Shown: positions 1 through 6,173, numbered from the stretch's first letter. The stretch is 7,368 nucleotides of DNA from Coleofasciculus sp. S288 (GCA_020216575.1 JAIUYC010000164.1:1-7368), one strand, 5' to 3'. Numbers and translations are program-made. The notes: generated from the sequence alone by a model not told the origin.

Positions 1-2588
1 TATCGCTCGATTAATGACTCATCCTTAAGGCAACGCCCACATTCTGTTAAAGCGTAGACGACTGAAAAAATTCCGTTATACCCAGAAAGGGCGATTTCAT
101 CTCCTCGCTCAACCCACCACCGAATTACAGATTCAGAATAGTTTAAGGCACCTCGTGCCAACTTTTCATAGCGTCGTTCGCCTGTATGAGCAGCGAGGTT
201 AGCTAAAAATACGGCAATGCCAGCTGTTCCAGAGTACAACCAAGGGTCTGCGATCGCATATTCAACGGCTCTACTCATCTTAGACACTCGATACAGCGTC
301 AGCCAACTGTTGCCTCGGCAATCGCAAAGCGCTAACCTCTCTAATACATCCCCAATGGCAACGGCATGGGCAAGCAGACGCGCCTTCAACCCCTCTTCAT
401 CAGGGTTGAGTTGTAGCGGACTTCCTTTAGGCTGGAATGACATTTGAAATGAGGCGTTCAGTACCTCCAACTGCCAGTGTAAATCCTCCTGAGTAGCCTC
501 TTGAAACCGTTGTTTCATCTGAATGTAACTGGGTTGTTCAAAGGCGTTTTCGTAAACGTTCCCATTACTGGCGGATAGCGATCGCTCTGAGGGAGTGCCA
601 TAGTAAATTGGAATATCTCTCTGCCACAGACAACGCTTCTCGTCATCCACCAGCGAAACATCAAGTCTGGTTTTGAAAGTAGACGCGGAGACGCGGGGAC
701 AGGGGGACACGGAGACAGAGAGATTTTCATCCTTCGTTGTGAATGCAAATTCATGGGTGCCTAACTTGGGAAGATTGGAGCAGAGCCTTTCTAAGGCAAC
801 ATCGTAGGCCGCACCTGAGGTAAGTTGGTCAGGGGCAGTACTCCAAAACAACAAGTCATGATAATCTTTCGTATCGCGAAGCAAACAGCGGCTGGTTACG
901 GTTTGAAACGCTGTTAGGGGGCTTTTTTGGGCGAGAAGTTCGTCGCGATGGCGTAATAGGGTTTGGTAGCCAAGGGTAAATCCTCGAACTACCTGGTCTA
1001 AATAATCATTGACGGGAACCGTTTTAGCCGCCAATCGCGGTAAATTTTTGTTAGGGCGACTGCTGCGGTATGCTCGTACCAAGCTTAAGCGATCGCTTTC
1101 TAACCCCTCCCAAGCTGGCTCTTTCCAGGGCAATTCGCGATCGCCATTTCCACTAATTCCGGACGTCACAAACAAAACCCGATCCGAATCGCCCGCCCGC
1201 CAATTGGGTAACATCCCGGTTATCAAGGCAGAAAATGCCAAAGGTCGATAGCCTGGAGGTATCTGACCAGAATTTCCAGGCATCACATGCACGCCGGGCG
1301 AAAGGATTCCCTCCAAGTCGATTGGCACGGGACATTCTCCATGGGCAATGAAATTCCCAGCGTGAAAGTCTACACCGCACAAGAAATAGAATAAAGCGGC
1401 ATAGATGCCCTGACGCTGATAAAAATTGGCGACCTCGGCAGTTGTCGTACACTCTCTAGATGAAATAAACTCGCTCCAGCCATATCCTTGACGTGGCAAG
1501 ATACGGGTGAGTCGCAAGGCAGGCATTTCTCCAGTCTCATTCAACCAAGTCACTAGATGGTTAAATGCGACATCAATGGCTAAATCGCGAGGCTTGTAGA
1601 TTAACTTCAACCCTGAAGCAAATTCCAGACAGCAAACCGTGCGCCCACCTTGATGCGGATCAGACAGTCCCATCAGGAGTGAGGTGAGTTGTCCCAAGCG
1701 AGAACCCGTATCAAAATAAACGCCTAGTTTCTCCCAATCCCGACACAGACGTTCTAGAAGTTCAACAGTAATCACACTAACTTGTTCGCAACAGGCTGCC
1801 AACAATCGAGCTAAAACAGGATACTTGGAAAATAATTCCTGCTGCCCTTCGGGAGTTCCCAGAATTTTCTCTACAAAATAGCGATATCGTGAGTTTGGTG
1901 TTTCACCGATTAGCGTTCCCCTTGCTTGCCACTGCTTGACCTCATAAGCCACAGTTCGAGCGGACAACTCAGAGAGCTTGAATAAGAGGTAGCGAGCTAC
2001 TTGTTCGACCGCTGTGTTTGTAATTATTTCAAGTCCTAATAAGGATTCAGATCTATCCTTGACAGGGGATGAGACTAGTAAGCTTGACTCTCGTTTGCCA
2101 TCCCAGCCAATGGGTATTAACTGTCGCAAATGCTTCAGCTTCTGTGCAATCCGGCGCAGTGTCACTGAGATGAACGGATGCAGGAATTCTGGGAAGGAGG
2201 GTTTGCGAGTCAGATCTAAACTTAGCACTTCTAGTTCAGTATCTGAATAAGCACGCAATTGTTCCGGTGGTACGATTGGCTGTTCAAAGGTACTGGCTGT
2301 CAGCACCTCTGTAAGAAGTTCAGCCCACGAGGGGAGATTCGCTGTTGTCGGCAAAGTGCGATCGCCAAGGTACTCTAAGGCACTATTCCGATCTAATCCT
2401 AGACTTTGCAGTCGCTTGTCAAAGATTGAATAGTTATTTGTACTTAGTAAGAGAATTTTCTCCCACCTCACCATTAATCTCTGAGTTTCTAGGTTTACAG
2501 TTGCAGGGCGAATTACGGTTTCCGGAAAAGCCCTCCACTCCTCAGGAGCCAAGGCTTTTGAAGCAATTTGGTCAATCCATTGTTTCAT
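1..2588 (-). CDS. lanM: LanM class II lanthipeptide synthetase (N-terminal 862 residues, cut by window edge)
   Basis: This bifunctional cytosolic enzyme phosphorylates and eliminates Ser/Thr in a precursor core (dehydratase domain, DUF4135), then joins the dehydro-residues to Cys (LanC-like cyclase domain). I read the frame from ATG at 2588 to the window edge with no stop or frameshift. The kinase-like part shows K332 in a YKPR motif, D407-F-H409-A-G-N412, and D424 in IDLEG. R567 and T573 have the Arg-x5-Thr spacing of the elimination residues of CylM. A DIP motif at 658-660 leads to the linker, and the cyclase begins around residue 720-745 with LYSGTAGIA at about 784-792. The zinc ligands would lie beyond the window. 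LanM proteins usually run about 900-1100 residues, so roughly the last fifth is missing. An in-frame stop eight to nine codons upstream supports this start; no strong ribosome binding site is visible. Residues 624-636 are encoded by a tandem DNA repeat. It is transcribed divergently from the precursor gene. Confidence 0.95.
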   Translation of the reverse strand, partial: MKQWIDQIASKALAPEEWRAFPETVIRPATVNLETQRLMVRWEKILLLSTNNYSIFDKRLQSLGLDRNSALEYLGDRTLPTTANLPSWAELLTEVLTASTFEQPIVPPEQLRAYSDTELEVLSLDLTRKPSFPEFLHPFISVTLRRIAQKLKHLRQLIPIGWDGKRESSLLVSSPVKDRSESLLGLEIITNTAVEQVARYLLFKLSELSARTVAYEVKQWQARGTLIGETPNSRYRYFVEKILGTPEGQQELFSKYPVLARLLAACCEQVSVITVELLERLCRDWEKLGVYFDTGSRLGQLTSLLMGLSDPHQGGRTVCCLEFASGLKLIYKPRDLAIDVAFNHLVTWLNETGEMPALRLTRILPRQGYGWSEFISSRECTTTAEVANFYQRQGIYAALFYFLCGVDFHAGNFIAHGECPVPIDLEGILSPGVHVMPGNSGQIPPGYRPLAFSALITGMLPNWRAGDSDRVLFVTSGISGNGDRELPWKEPAWEGLESDRLSLVRAYRSSRPNKNLPRLAAKTVPVNDYLDQVVRGFTLGYQTLLRHRDELLAQKSPLTAFQTVTSRCLLRDTKDYHDLLFWSTAPDQLTSGAAYDVALERLCSNLPKLGTHEFAFTTKDENLSVSVSPCPRVSASTFKTRLDVSLVDDEKRCLWQRDIPIYYGTPSERSLSASNGNVYENAFEQPSYIQMKQRFQEATQEDLHWQLEVLNASFQMSFQPKGSPLQLNPDEEGLKARLLAHAVAIGDVLERLALCDCRGNSWLTLYRVSKMSRAVEYAIADPWLYSGTAGIAVFLANLAAHTGERRYEKLARGALNYSESVIRWWVERGDEIALSGYNGIFSVVYALTECGRCLKDESLIER
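686..717. repeat. Four tandem G-rich octamers inside lanM
   Basis: Four 8-base units follow the consensus SGGRGACR: CGGAGACG, CGGGGACA, GGGGGACA and CGGAGACA. Degenerate partial units flank them (679-685 and 718-723). Short G-rich tandem repeats of this kind are common between cyanobacterial genes. Here the array lies inside the coding region and is read on the minus strand as VSVSPCPRVSAS, low-complexity residues 624-636 of LanM, placed before the DIP motif of the dehydratase domain. Because the unit is not a multiple of three, each gain or loss of one copy would shift the frame. Confidence 0.8.
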
Positions 2589-2704
2589 TAAATTTCTTGA
2601 ATTGTTTTATTCCAAGTGTTTCGCTTTGTGTATAAACATTCGGACGCAAAATTAAACGTCGGGTAGTTTCCTTCAACTTCTAACCTGTCGCTTTTTATCC
2701 CTTC

Positions 2705-2740
2705 TCCTACCTGATTAGATTCCGTCCTACTTGATAGGAT
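2705..2740. promoter_or_regulatory. Direct repeat with 20-bp period, candidate operator upstream of lanM
   Basis: TCCTACCTGATTAGAT (2705-2720) and TCCTACTTGATAGGAT (2725-2740) match at 13 of 16 positions and start 20 bp apart, close to two helical turns, so both would face the same side of the DNA. The second copy also forms a perfect 5-bp inverted repeat, TCCTA-CTTGA-TAGGA (2725-2739). AraC-family regulators often bind direct repeats at about this spacing, and an AraC-type gene lies at 6174. The link to that protein is inference only. Confidence 0.35.
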
Positions 2741-2763
2741 AAAAGAACAAAAGCCTAATAATG

Positions 2764-2778
2764 GGGTGGCTATCACCC
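2764..2778. repeat. Small palindrome GGGTG-N5-CACCC
   Basis: A perfect 5-bp inverted repeat (2764-2768 with 2774-2778) has a 5-base spacer GCTAT. It lies in the divergent promoter region, about 25 bp from the direct repeat. It could be a protein-binding site; the stem is short enough to arise by chance, and no T-run follows that would suggest a terminator. Confidence 0.25.
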
Positions 2779-3049
2779 AAAATCATCAAGATCGAAAAAA
2801 ACATCAATTTAAAGCGAAAAATATATCAATTCACCCCTCTTTCAAGGATATAAGCTTAGAGAATCAAGGCAAAGGTCTTTGGTAAAACAATTATTTAACT
2901 AGAGACTATGCCCACATCATAACCTGAAGATGCTTAATTCAGCGTTGAACTAGGGTACGTCAAAACTACCAAAATCATAATATTTAAGAGCGTCTTTCAG
3001 GTATTAAAACCAACGCTACAAACCACAAAACAAACAGAGAAAAATAACC

Positions 3050-3631
3050 ATGTCAAACCAACTGGAAAACTACGGCGACGTTCTGCAACAAGCTTGGACT
3101 AATGAAACCTTCAAGCATCGTTTCATCACCGATCCAAAAGCTATTCTTACCGAACTTGGTACTGAAATTCCCGATTCCATTAAAGTTGAAGTGCATGAGG
3201 ACAAACCGGATCTAAGGCACTTTGTTCTTCCGGAAAAATCCCAAATCGAAGAGATGGATTTGAATAACGGAGATCCTCTAATTTCAACCGTGATGCAACG
3301 GGCTCGCGACGATGCAGAGTTTCAGTTGAAGCTGTTGCAAGATCCCAAAGCGGCCGTTAAAGAAGCCACAGGTACCGATGTTCCTGATTCTTTGACCATC
3401 TGCGTCTATCAAGACACGCCCACCCTCAAGCACTTGGTATTGCCCGTCAATCCGGCGAGTGAGGAACTCAGCGACTCTGAACTTGAGGCAGTTGCTGGTG
3501 GTAAAGGACCGAGTGCCAGCCAAGTAGGTCAGGCAGCTTGTCAAATTGGTGGTGCGATTGGAGGTCAATTTGGGGGTTCATACGGAGGCCTTATCAGAAC
3601 AGGAACTGGAGCTTTGTCTAGCCTGTTCTAA
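3050..3631 (+). CDS. RiPP (lanthipeptide) precursor with duplicated NHLP-type leader and Gly-Gly cleavage site
   Basis: This 193-residue protein is the likely substrate of the divergent LanM. Residues 10-63 and 80-134 are two copies of the same domain, about 40% identical by eye with one single-residue gap. Shared landmarks are F21/F91, DPKA, PDS and a closing H-[FL]-VLP. The pattern matches NHLP leaders, which derive from the nitrile hydratase alpha subunit but lack its metal-binding Cys motif. An acidic ELSDSELEAVAGG segment (139-151) is the usual leader end with double-glycine cleavage after G151. The predicted core is residues 152-193: glycine-rich, with one Cys (C164), five Ser, two Thr, one Lys (K152), one Pro (P154), one Arg (R183) and no Asp or Asn. 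GG pairs fall at 167, 171, 175 and 179. At most one thioether ring can form within the core. NHLP precursors normally have one leader domain, so this length is unusual. It is probably expressed from its own promoter. Confidence 0.92.
   Translation: MSNQLENYGDVLQQAWTNETFKHRFITDPKAILTELGTEIPDSIKVEVHEDKPDLRHFVLPEKSQIEEMDLNNGDPLISTVMQRARDDAEFQLKLLQDPKAAVKEATGTDVPDSLTICVYQDTPTLKHLVLPVNPASEELSDSELEAVAGGKGPSASQVGQAACQIGGAIGGQFGGSYGGLIRTGTGALSSLF
3077..3238 (+). other. Leader domain copy A (NHLP-like)
   Basis: Residues 10-63 of the precursor. It shares with copy B the V-[LM]-Q-x-A opening, F at position 21, DPKA at 28-31, PDS at 41-43, and a final HFVLP at 57-61. It has no cysteine. It is the copy farther from the core. 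Confidence 0.8.
3287..3451 (+). other. Leader domain copy B (NHLP-like)
   Basis: Residues 80-134 of the precursor, offset by 70-71 residues from copy A. It carries DPKA at 98-101, VPDS at 111-114 and HLVLP at 128-132, and has a cysteine at 118 that copy A lacks. It is adjacent to the acidic segment and the cleavage site, so it occupies the place of the single leader in ordinary NHLP precursors. Confidence 0.8.
3503..3628 (+). other. Predicted core peptide (42 residues, glycine-zipper-like)
   Basis: Residues 152-193, starting KGPSAS directly after the double glycine. The centre is GGAIGGQFGGSYGG: four GG pairs at an exact 4-residue period, a glycine-zipper pattern known from membrane-associated and self-packing helices. 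One Cys (core position 13) and Ser at 4, 6, 26, 39, 40 and Thr at 33, 35 are the possible thioether and dehydration sites. The exact cleavage point is inferred from the GG motif. Confidence 0.75.
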
Positions 3632-3659
3632 TCGCTAAAGATTTGGCTTTTGACCTCGG

Positions 3660-3684
3660 TAACGTTGGAAGCATCTCAACGTTA
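3660..3684. repeat. 8-bp hairpin after the precursor gene
   Basis: TAACGTTG (3660-3667) pairs perfectly with CAACGTTA (3677-3684) across a 9-base loop. It starts 28 bases after the precursor stop codon. No T-run follows, so it is not a standard intrinsic terminator. In transcripts it could protect the 3' end of the precursor message. Confidence 0.45.
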
Positions 3685-3696
3685 TAGATTCACTGT

Positions 3697-3726
3697 TGTA
3701 GGGGCGCAAATCCTTGCGTCCCTACA
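3697..3726. repeat. REP-like hairpin (GTAGGGGCGCAA type)
   Basis: The arms 3697-3709 and 3714-3726 form a 13-bp stem with a single G-T mismatch and a 4-base loop, ATCC. Dispersed hairpins opening with GTAGGGGCGCAA and closing with TTGCG(C/T)CCCTAC are frequent between cyanobacterial genes, so this is probably a member of such a family. It may reduce read-through from the precursor into the tailoring genes. Confidence 0.7.
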
Positions 3727-3776
3727 CCCGGAATTCTCACTAAAAGAAGATGGGGGAGATAGGATTCCCTGAAAAT

Positions 3777-3805
3777 ACTCCCTTACCTTCCCTACCTTCC
3801 CTACC
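3777..3805. repeat. Tandem 9-bp repeat CCTTCCCTA
   Basis: Two perfect copies of CCTTCCCTA (3786-3794 and 3795-3803) end in CC, and a degenerate copy stands just before them (3777-3785). It is non-coding, in the spacer before the hydroxylase gene. It resembles the simple tandem repeats common in filamentous cyanobacteria; no function can be read from it. Confidence 0.6.
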
Positions 3806-3861
3806 ACTGATTTGTTGGCTTGTGAGAAATTCGGGTTAGAGTTATACCCATTAATTTTCTC

Positions 3862-4401
3862 ATGTTTTATGAACCTCATCAGTTTAATTTTGTATCGCTT
3901 CTCGAGTTAAATTGGCTTACCATCAAAAACGAGTTAATTCAACTCCGACAAAGTAACTTTATTCCCTGGACAGAACCCTTTCTTTATGGAGGAAAAGGCT
4001 GGGATGTCTTCGGATTTCATGCTTATGGGAGAAAGCTAAATAATAACTGTCGCTTGTGTCCGGAAACGACACGATTGGTCGAGGCAATTCCAGGAATGAC
4101 TACGGCTGGATTTTCTGTTCTAGCACCAGGAACGCATATCGCTCCTCATATCGGCTTTTCAAATGCTGTATTGCGTTGTCATCTGGGTTTAATTGTTCCC
4201 GATGGCTGTGCTATTCGAGTCGGAACTGAAATTCGTCATTGGCAGGAAGGCAAGTGTTTAATTTTTGAGGATACGGTTGAACACGAAGCCTGGAATCGTG
4301 GAAACTCTATCCGAGTTGTCTTGCTGATTGACGTTAAAAAACCGGGTGTCGTTTATGAAGTTAAACCGCCAGCCCATCTAGCCAAATATCTAAATGCTTA
4401 A
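3862..4401 (+). CDS. Aspartyl/asparaginyl beta-hydroxylase family protein (2OG-Fe(II) oxygenase)
   Basis: The 179 residues cover the whole Asp/Asn beta-hydroxylase domain (PF05118-like), with no signal peptide or membrane segment, so it should act in the cytosol. Family landmarks run in order: NNCRLCP (61-67), IPG (76-78), FSVLAPGTHIAPH (84-96), LRCHLGL (104-110), IRVG (118-121), EGKCLIFEDTVEHEAWN (129-145) and RVVLLID (151-157). H96 and H141 would bind iron; S85, R105, H107 and R151 sit at the spacing of the 2-oxoglutarate-binding residues of human AspH. All key residues are present, so it is probably active. In cinnamycin-type lanthipeptides a hydroxylase modifies a core Asp, but the core encoded next door has no Asp or Asn. 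Its target may be the leader, Pro, another precursor or a free amino acid; rhizobial cis-4-proline hydroxylases belong to the same superfamily. Its last 8 bases overlap the next gene. Confidence 0.9.
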   Translation: MFYEPHQFNFVSLLELNWLTIKNELIQLRQSNFIPWTEPFLYGGKGWDVFGFHAYGRKLNNNCRLCPETTRLVEAIPGMTTAGFSVLAPGTHIAPHIGFSNAVLRCHLGLIVPDGCAIRVGTEIRHWQEGKCLIFEDTVEHEAWNRGNSIRVVLLIDVKKPGVVYEVKPPAHLAKYLNA

Positions 4402-5143
4402 ATCGGAGAAAACGTTCTCAATTCCTAATCAGGTAGACAATAGACGTTTGATGATAATTGAACTTGAGCTGCTTGCAGAAGAAGAATGCTTAAACGTTTG
4501 TTCTGGAGTTTATGAACTCAAAGAGTTCTGGATTCAGCGACATCCTTTGTTACCGTTCTACACCTTGGGACTAGCCAGTCCTTATGATATTCCAAACGAT
4601 AAGCAAGGCTACTACAACAGGGTAAAACACTATAATTCTATCCTGCGCGATCGCTTCAGCTGGTTGTACGAACGGTTGGCAGATAGACTCTCCCAACACT
4701 TGAAAGCTCCTACCTGCTACCCTGAAACATTAGCACTACCAGGGTTTCATATATTCCTCCCGCACAAAGCGTTTGAGCAATCGCTCGGTGCAATTCATTG
4801 CGACAAGTCTTATAGGTTGCATTGGCAACCTTCAGCAGGGATAGACTTCAATAATCCCATCTCGTTTACCCTACCAATCGCTTTGCCAAAGTTTGGTGCG
4901 GGAATGAATGCATGGGATTTACCCTATGAGGAAGTCAAGGGACTCGACCATTCAGAAATTGAACAGCAAGCTATTAATAAAAAAAGGAGCTTTCATCCTT
5001 ACCAAGTAGGAAAACTTGTGTTGCATTCCGGACTAATGGTTCATCAGATTGCTCCTGGCAATAATCTTCAACCTGATGATGTCAGAATTACACTCCAAGG
5101 ACATGGTTTATCGTGTTGGAGAACGTGGCAACTTCATTGGTAA
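4394..5143 (+). CDS. Putative 2OG-Fe(II) oxygenase, second tailoring enzyme
   Basis: I do not recognise a named family for this 249-residue protein, but it shows a plausible non-haem iron facial triad: HCD (H135 and D137) in AIHCDKSYRLHW, and a distal H217 in LMVHQIAP, followed by R231 in DVRITLQGHG, 14 residues later, where many 2OG oxygenases have the arginine that binds the co-substrate. Hydrophobic strand-like stretches around these (117-123, 156-163, 206-210) fit a jelly-roll fold. It has no signal peptide or membrane segment. The ATG at 4394 overlaps the stop of the hydroxylase gene by 8 bases, which suggests coupled translation; ATG at 4451 (residue 20) is an alternative start. It is unrelated in sequence to its hydroxylase neighbour, so it probably performs a different oxidation in the same pathway. 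The substrate is unknown. Confidence 0.6.
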   Translation: MLKSEKTFSIPNQVDNRRLMIIELELLAEEECLNVCSGVYELKEFWIQRHPLLPFYTLGLASPYDIPNDKQGYYNRVKHYNSILRDRFSWLYERLADRLSQHLKAPTCYPETLALPGFHIFLPHKAFEQSLGAIHCDKSYRLHWQPSAGIDFNNPISFTLPIALPKFGAGMNAWDLPYEEVKGLDHSEIEQQAINKKRSFHPYQVGKLVLHSGLMVHQIAPGNNLQPDDVRITLQGHGLSCWRTWQLHW

Positions 5144-5151
5144 AGTGGCAA

Positions 5152-6027
5152 ATGTATACTCTCAATCTCCTGATCAACTCAACGGCAACTCAGTATGAGA
5201 AGCTAACCTTTCCCATCTTCCGATCGCTGCTGCATAATTTGGAGTTAAATCCGTCTATTATTGCAATTGGTGCATCCTGTTTAGGGCAGCCTATTGGTTT
5301 AGCGATCGCTCAAATTCATCCTGATAGCAACTCTGCTGAAATTCTCTCCCTATTTGTTGCCTCTTCCTATCGCTGTCGTGGTGTAGGAACAGCTTTACTC
5401 ACCCGCTTGGAATCCGAGTTATCTCAGAGGGGTTGCAGGAAAGCCGAGTTAGTTTACACAACAGGTAAACCAACAACACCTGCCCTCGAACATTTGCTCC
5501 ATAAATGCCATTGGGCGCTTCCCCAACCTCGGATGTTAGTGTGTAAAACAACCGAAAAGATGATGGATGCTCCCTGGATGAATCGATACAGCTTGCCTCC
5601 CACCTTTACAATCTTCCCTTGGACTGACTTAACAGAAAATGAGCGACTATCAATTCAAAAACGGCAAGCAGAAAAACCATGGATTCCCCAAGATTTGATT
5701 CCTTTTCAATACGAAGAGAATCTAGAATCACTGAATAGCTTGGGACTGCTTTACAAAGGAGAGGTTGTGGGATGGATACTGACTCATCGTATTGACTCGA
5801 ATACCATTCGTTATACCTGTAGTTTTGTACAGCAGGAATTCCAGCGCATGGGACGCATGATTCCTCTATTAGTTGAAGCGATTAAACGTCAATATCAAGC
5901 TAAAATTTTCAATGCAATTTGGGCAGTCTCAGTCAATCGGACAGCAATGGGCGATTTTGTCAAACGCCGAATGGCAAATTACATGGAATCTATTGAAGAA
6001 TCACGAGGGACTTTTAAACTCCTTTAA
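5152..6027 (+). CDS. Tandem-GNAT acyltransferase
   Basis: This protein (291 residues from ATG 5152) carries two GNAT-like halves. Residue numbers are from ATG 5152. The first (about 30-105) has the strand IIAIGASCLGQPIGLAIAQI, then AEILSLFVASSYRCRGVGTALL, whose RCRGVG is the acyl-CoA pyrophosphate-binding loop. The second (about 195-285) has LGLLYKGEVVGWIL, then YTCSFVQQEFQRMGRMIPLL, where QRMGRM is a weaker version of the same loop, so this half may be structural. ATG 5152 lies 8 bases after the upstream stop, as expected in an operon; a GTG at 5113 would add 13 residues inside the upstream gene and is less likely. GNAT enzymes in RiPP clusters acylate amino groups, some with long fatty acids on NHLP or Nif11-type precursors. 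The core here has one lysine plus its free N-terminus. Resistance by acetylation, or an unrelated role, remains possible. Confidence 0.85.
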   Translation: MYTLNLLINSTATQYEKLTFPIFRSLLHNLELNPSIIAIGASCLGQPIGLAIAQIHPDSNSAEILSLFVASSYRCRGVGTALLTRLESELSQRGCRKAELVYTTGKPTTPALEHLLHKCHWALPQPRMLVCKTTEKMMDAPWMNRYSLPPTFTIFPWTDLTENERLSIQKRQAEKPWIPQDLIPFQYEENLESLNSLGLLYKGEVVGWILTHRIDSNTIRYTCSFVQQEFQRMGRMIPLLVEAIKRQYQAKIFNAIWAVSVNRTAMGDFVKRRMANYMESIEESRGTFKLL

Positions 6028-6173
6028 GAAAGCATCTTTTTACCTTGCAAAAATTTACAATACAAGCTTCAATCAAGACTATAGCCTTCACAATTTTTAA
6101 TAACTATAAATCAGAAAAATCCGGATATGCCGACTCAAATTTGTATTTATGGATAACTTTCTGTAAAAATGAT
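6028..6173. other. AT-rich spacer before the regulator gene
   Basis: The 146 bases between the GNAT stop and the regulator ATG contain no credible gene, no strong hairpin followed by a T-run, and no clear promoter. The regulator may have its own promoter here, because the gap is much longer than those inside the tailoring operon. Confidence 0.4.

Larger units (their letters stand above)
2589..3049. promoter_or_regulatory. Divergent intergenic region between lanM and the precursor gene
   Basis: This AT-rich stretch must carry the promoters for both lanM (leftward) and the precursor (rightward). I see no convincing gene in it. The best -10-like element for the precursor is CATAAT at 2976-2981, which would give a leader of about 60 bases, but no -35 stands at the right spacing. 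No clear lanM promoter is visible. The part near lanM holds a direct repeat and a small palindrome, listed separately. The precursor ATG at 3050 is preceded by CAGAGAAAAATAACC, where AGAG could be a weak ribosome binding site. Confidence 0.5.

Noticed and set aside
2588..2776. A 62-codon minus-strand frame whose stop overlaps the lanM ATG (TAATG)
   Set aside because: The overlap would suit coupled translation, but the sequence has no recognisable domain, spans the direct repeat and palindrome of the promoter region, and shows no ribosome binding site. It is most likely chance.
2761..2853. A 30-codon plus-strand frame (MGWLSPKIIK...) as a possible small peptide
   Set aside because: It has no ribosome binding site, no leader or Gly-Gly motif, and biased Lys/Ile content expected from AT-rich non-coding DNA.
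2955..2969. NtcA-like site GTA-N9-TAC before the precursor gene
   Set aside because: The NtcA consensus is GTA-N8-TAC. The spacing here is 9, and no properly placed -10 follows.
3050..3631. The protein could be read as a nitrile hydratase alpha subunit
   Set aside because: It lacks the Cys-rich metal-binding motif, carries two short domain copies, and ends in a Gly-Gly site and small core, which fits a RiPP precursor instead.
3660..3726. The two hairpins as a Rho-independent terminator
   Set aside because: Neither stem is followed by a run of T on either strand, so only a weaker structural role is supported.
3682..3879. A minus-strand frame across the spacer
   Set aside because: It is made largely from the REP-like hairpin and the 9-bp tandem repeat, with no domain or ribosome binding site.
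5113..5151. GTG start for the GNAT protein, adding 13 residues
   Set aside because: It lies within the upstream coding region; the ATG at 5152 follows the upstream stop by 8 bases and starts just ahead of the domain.
5873..6100. A plus-strand frame overlapping the end of the GNAT gene
   Set aside because: It is an alternative frame of the GNAT coding sequence with no domain of its own.
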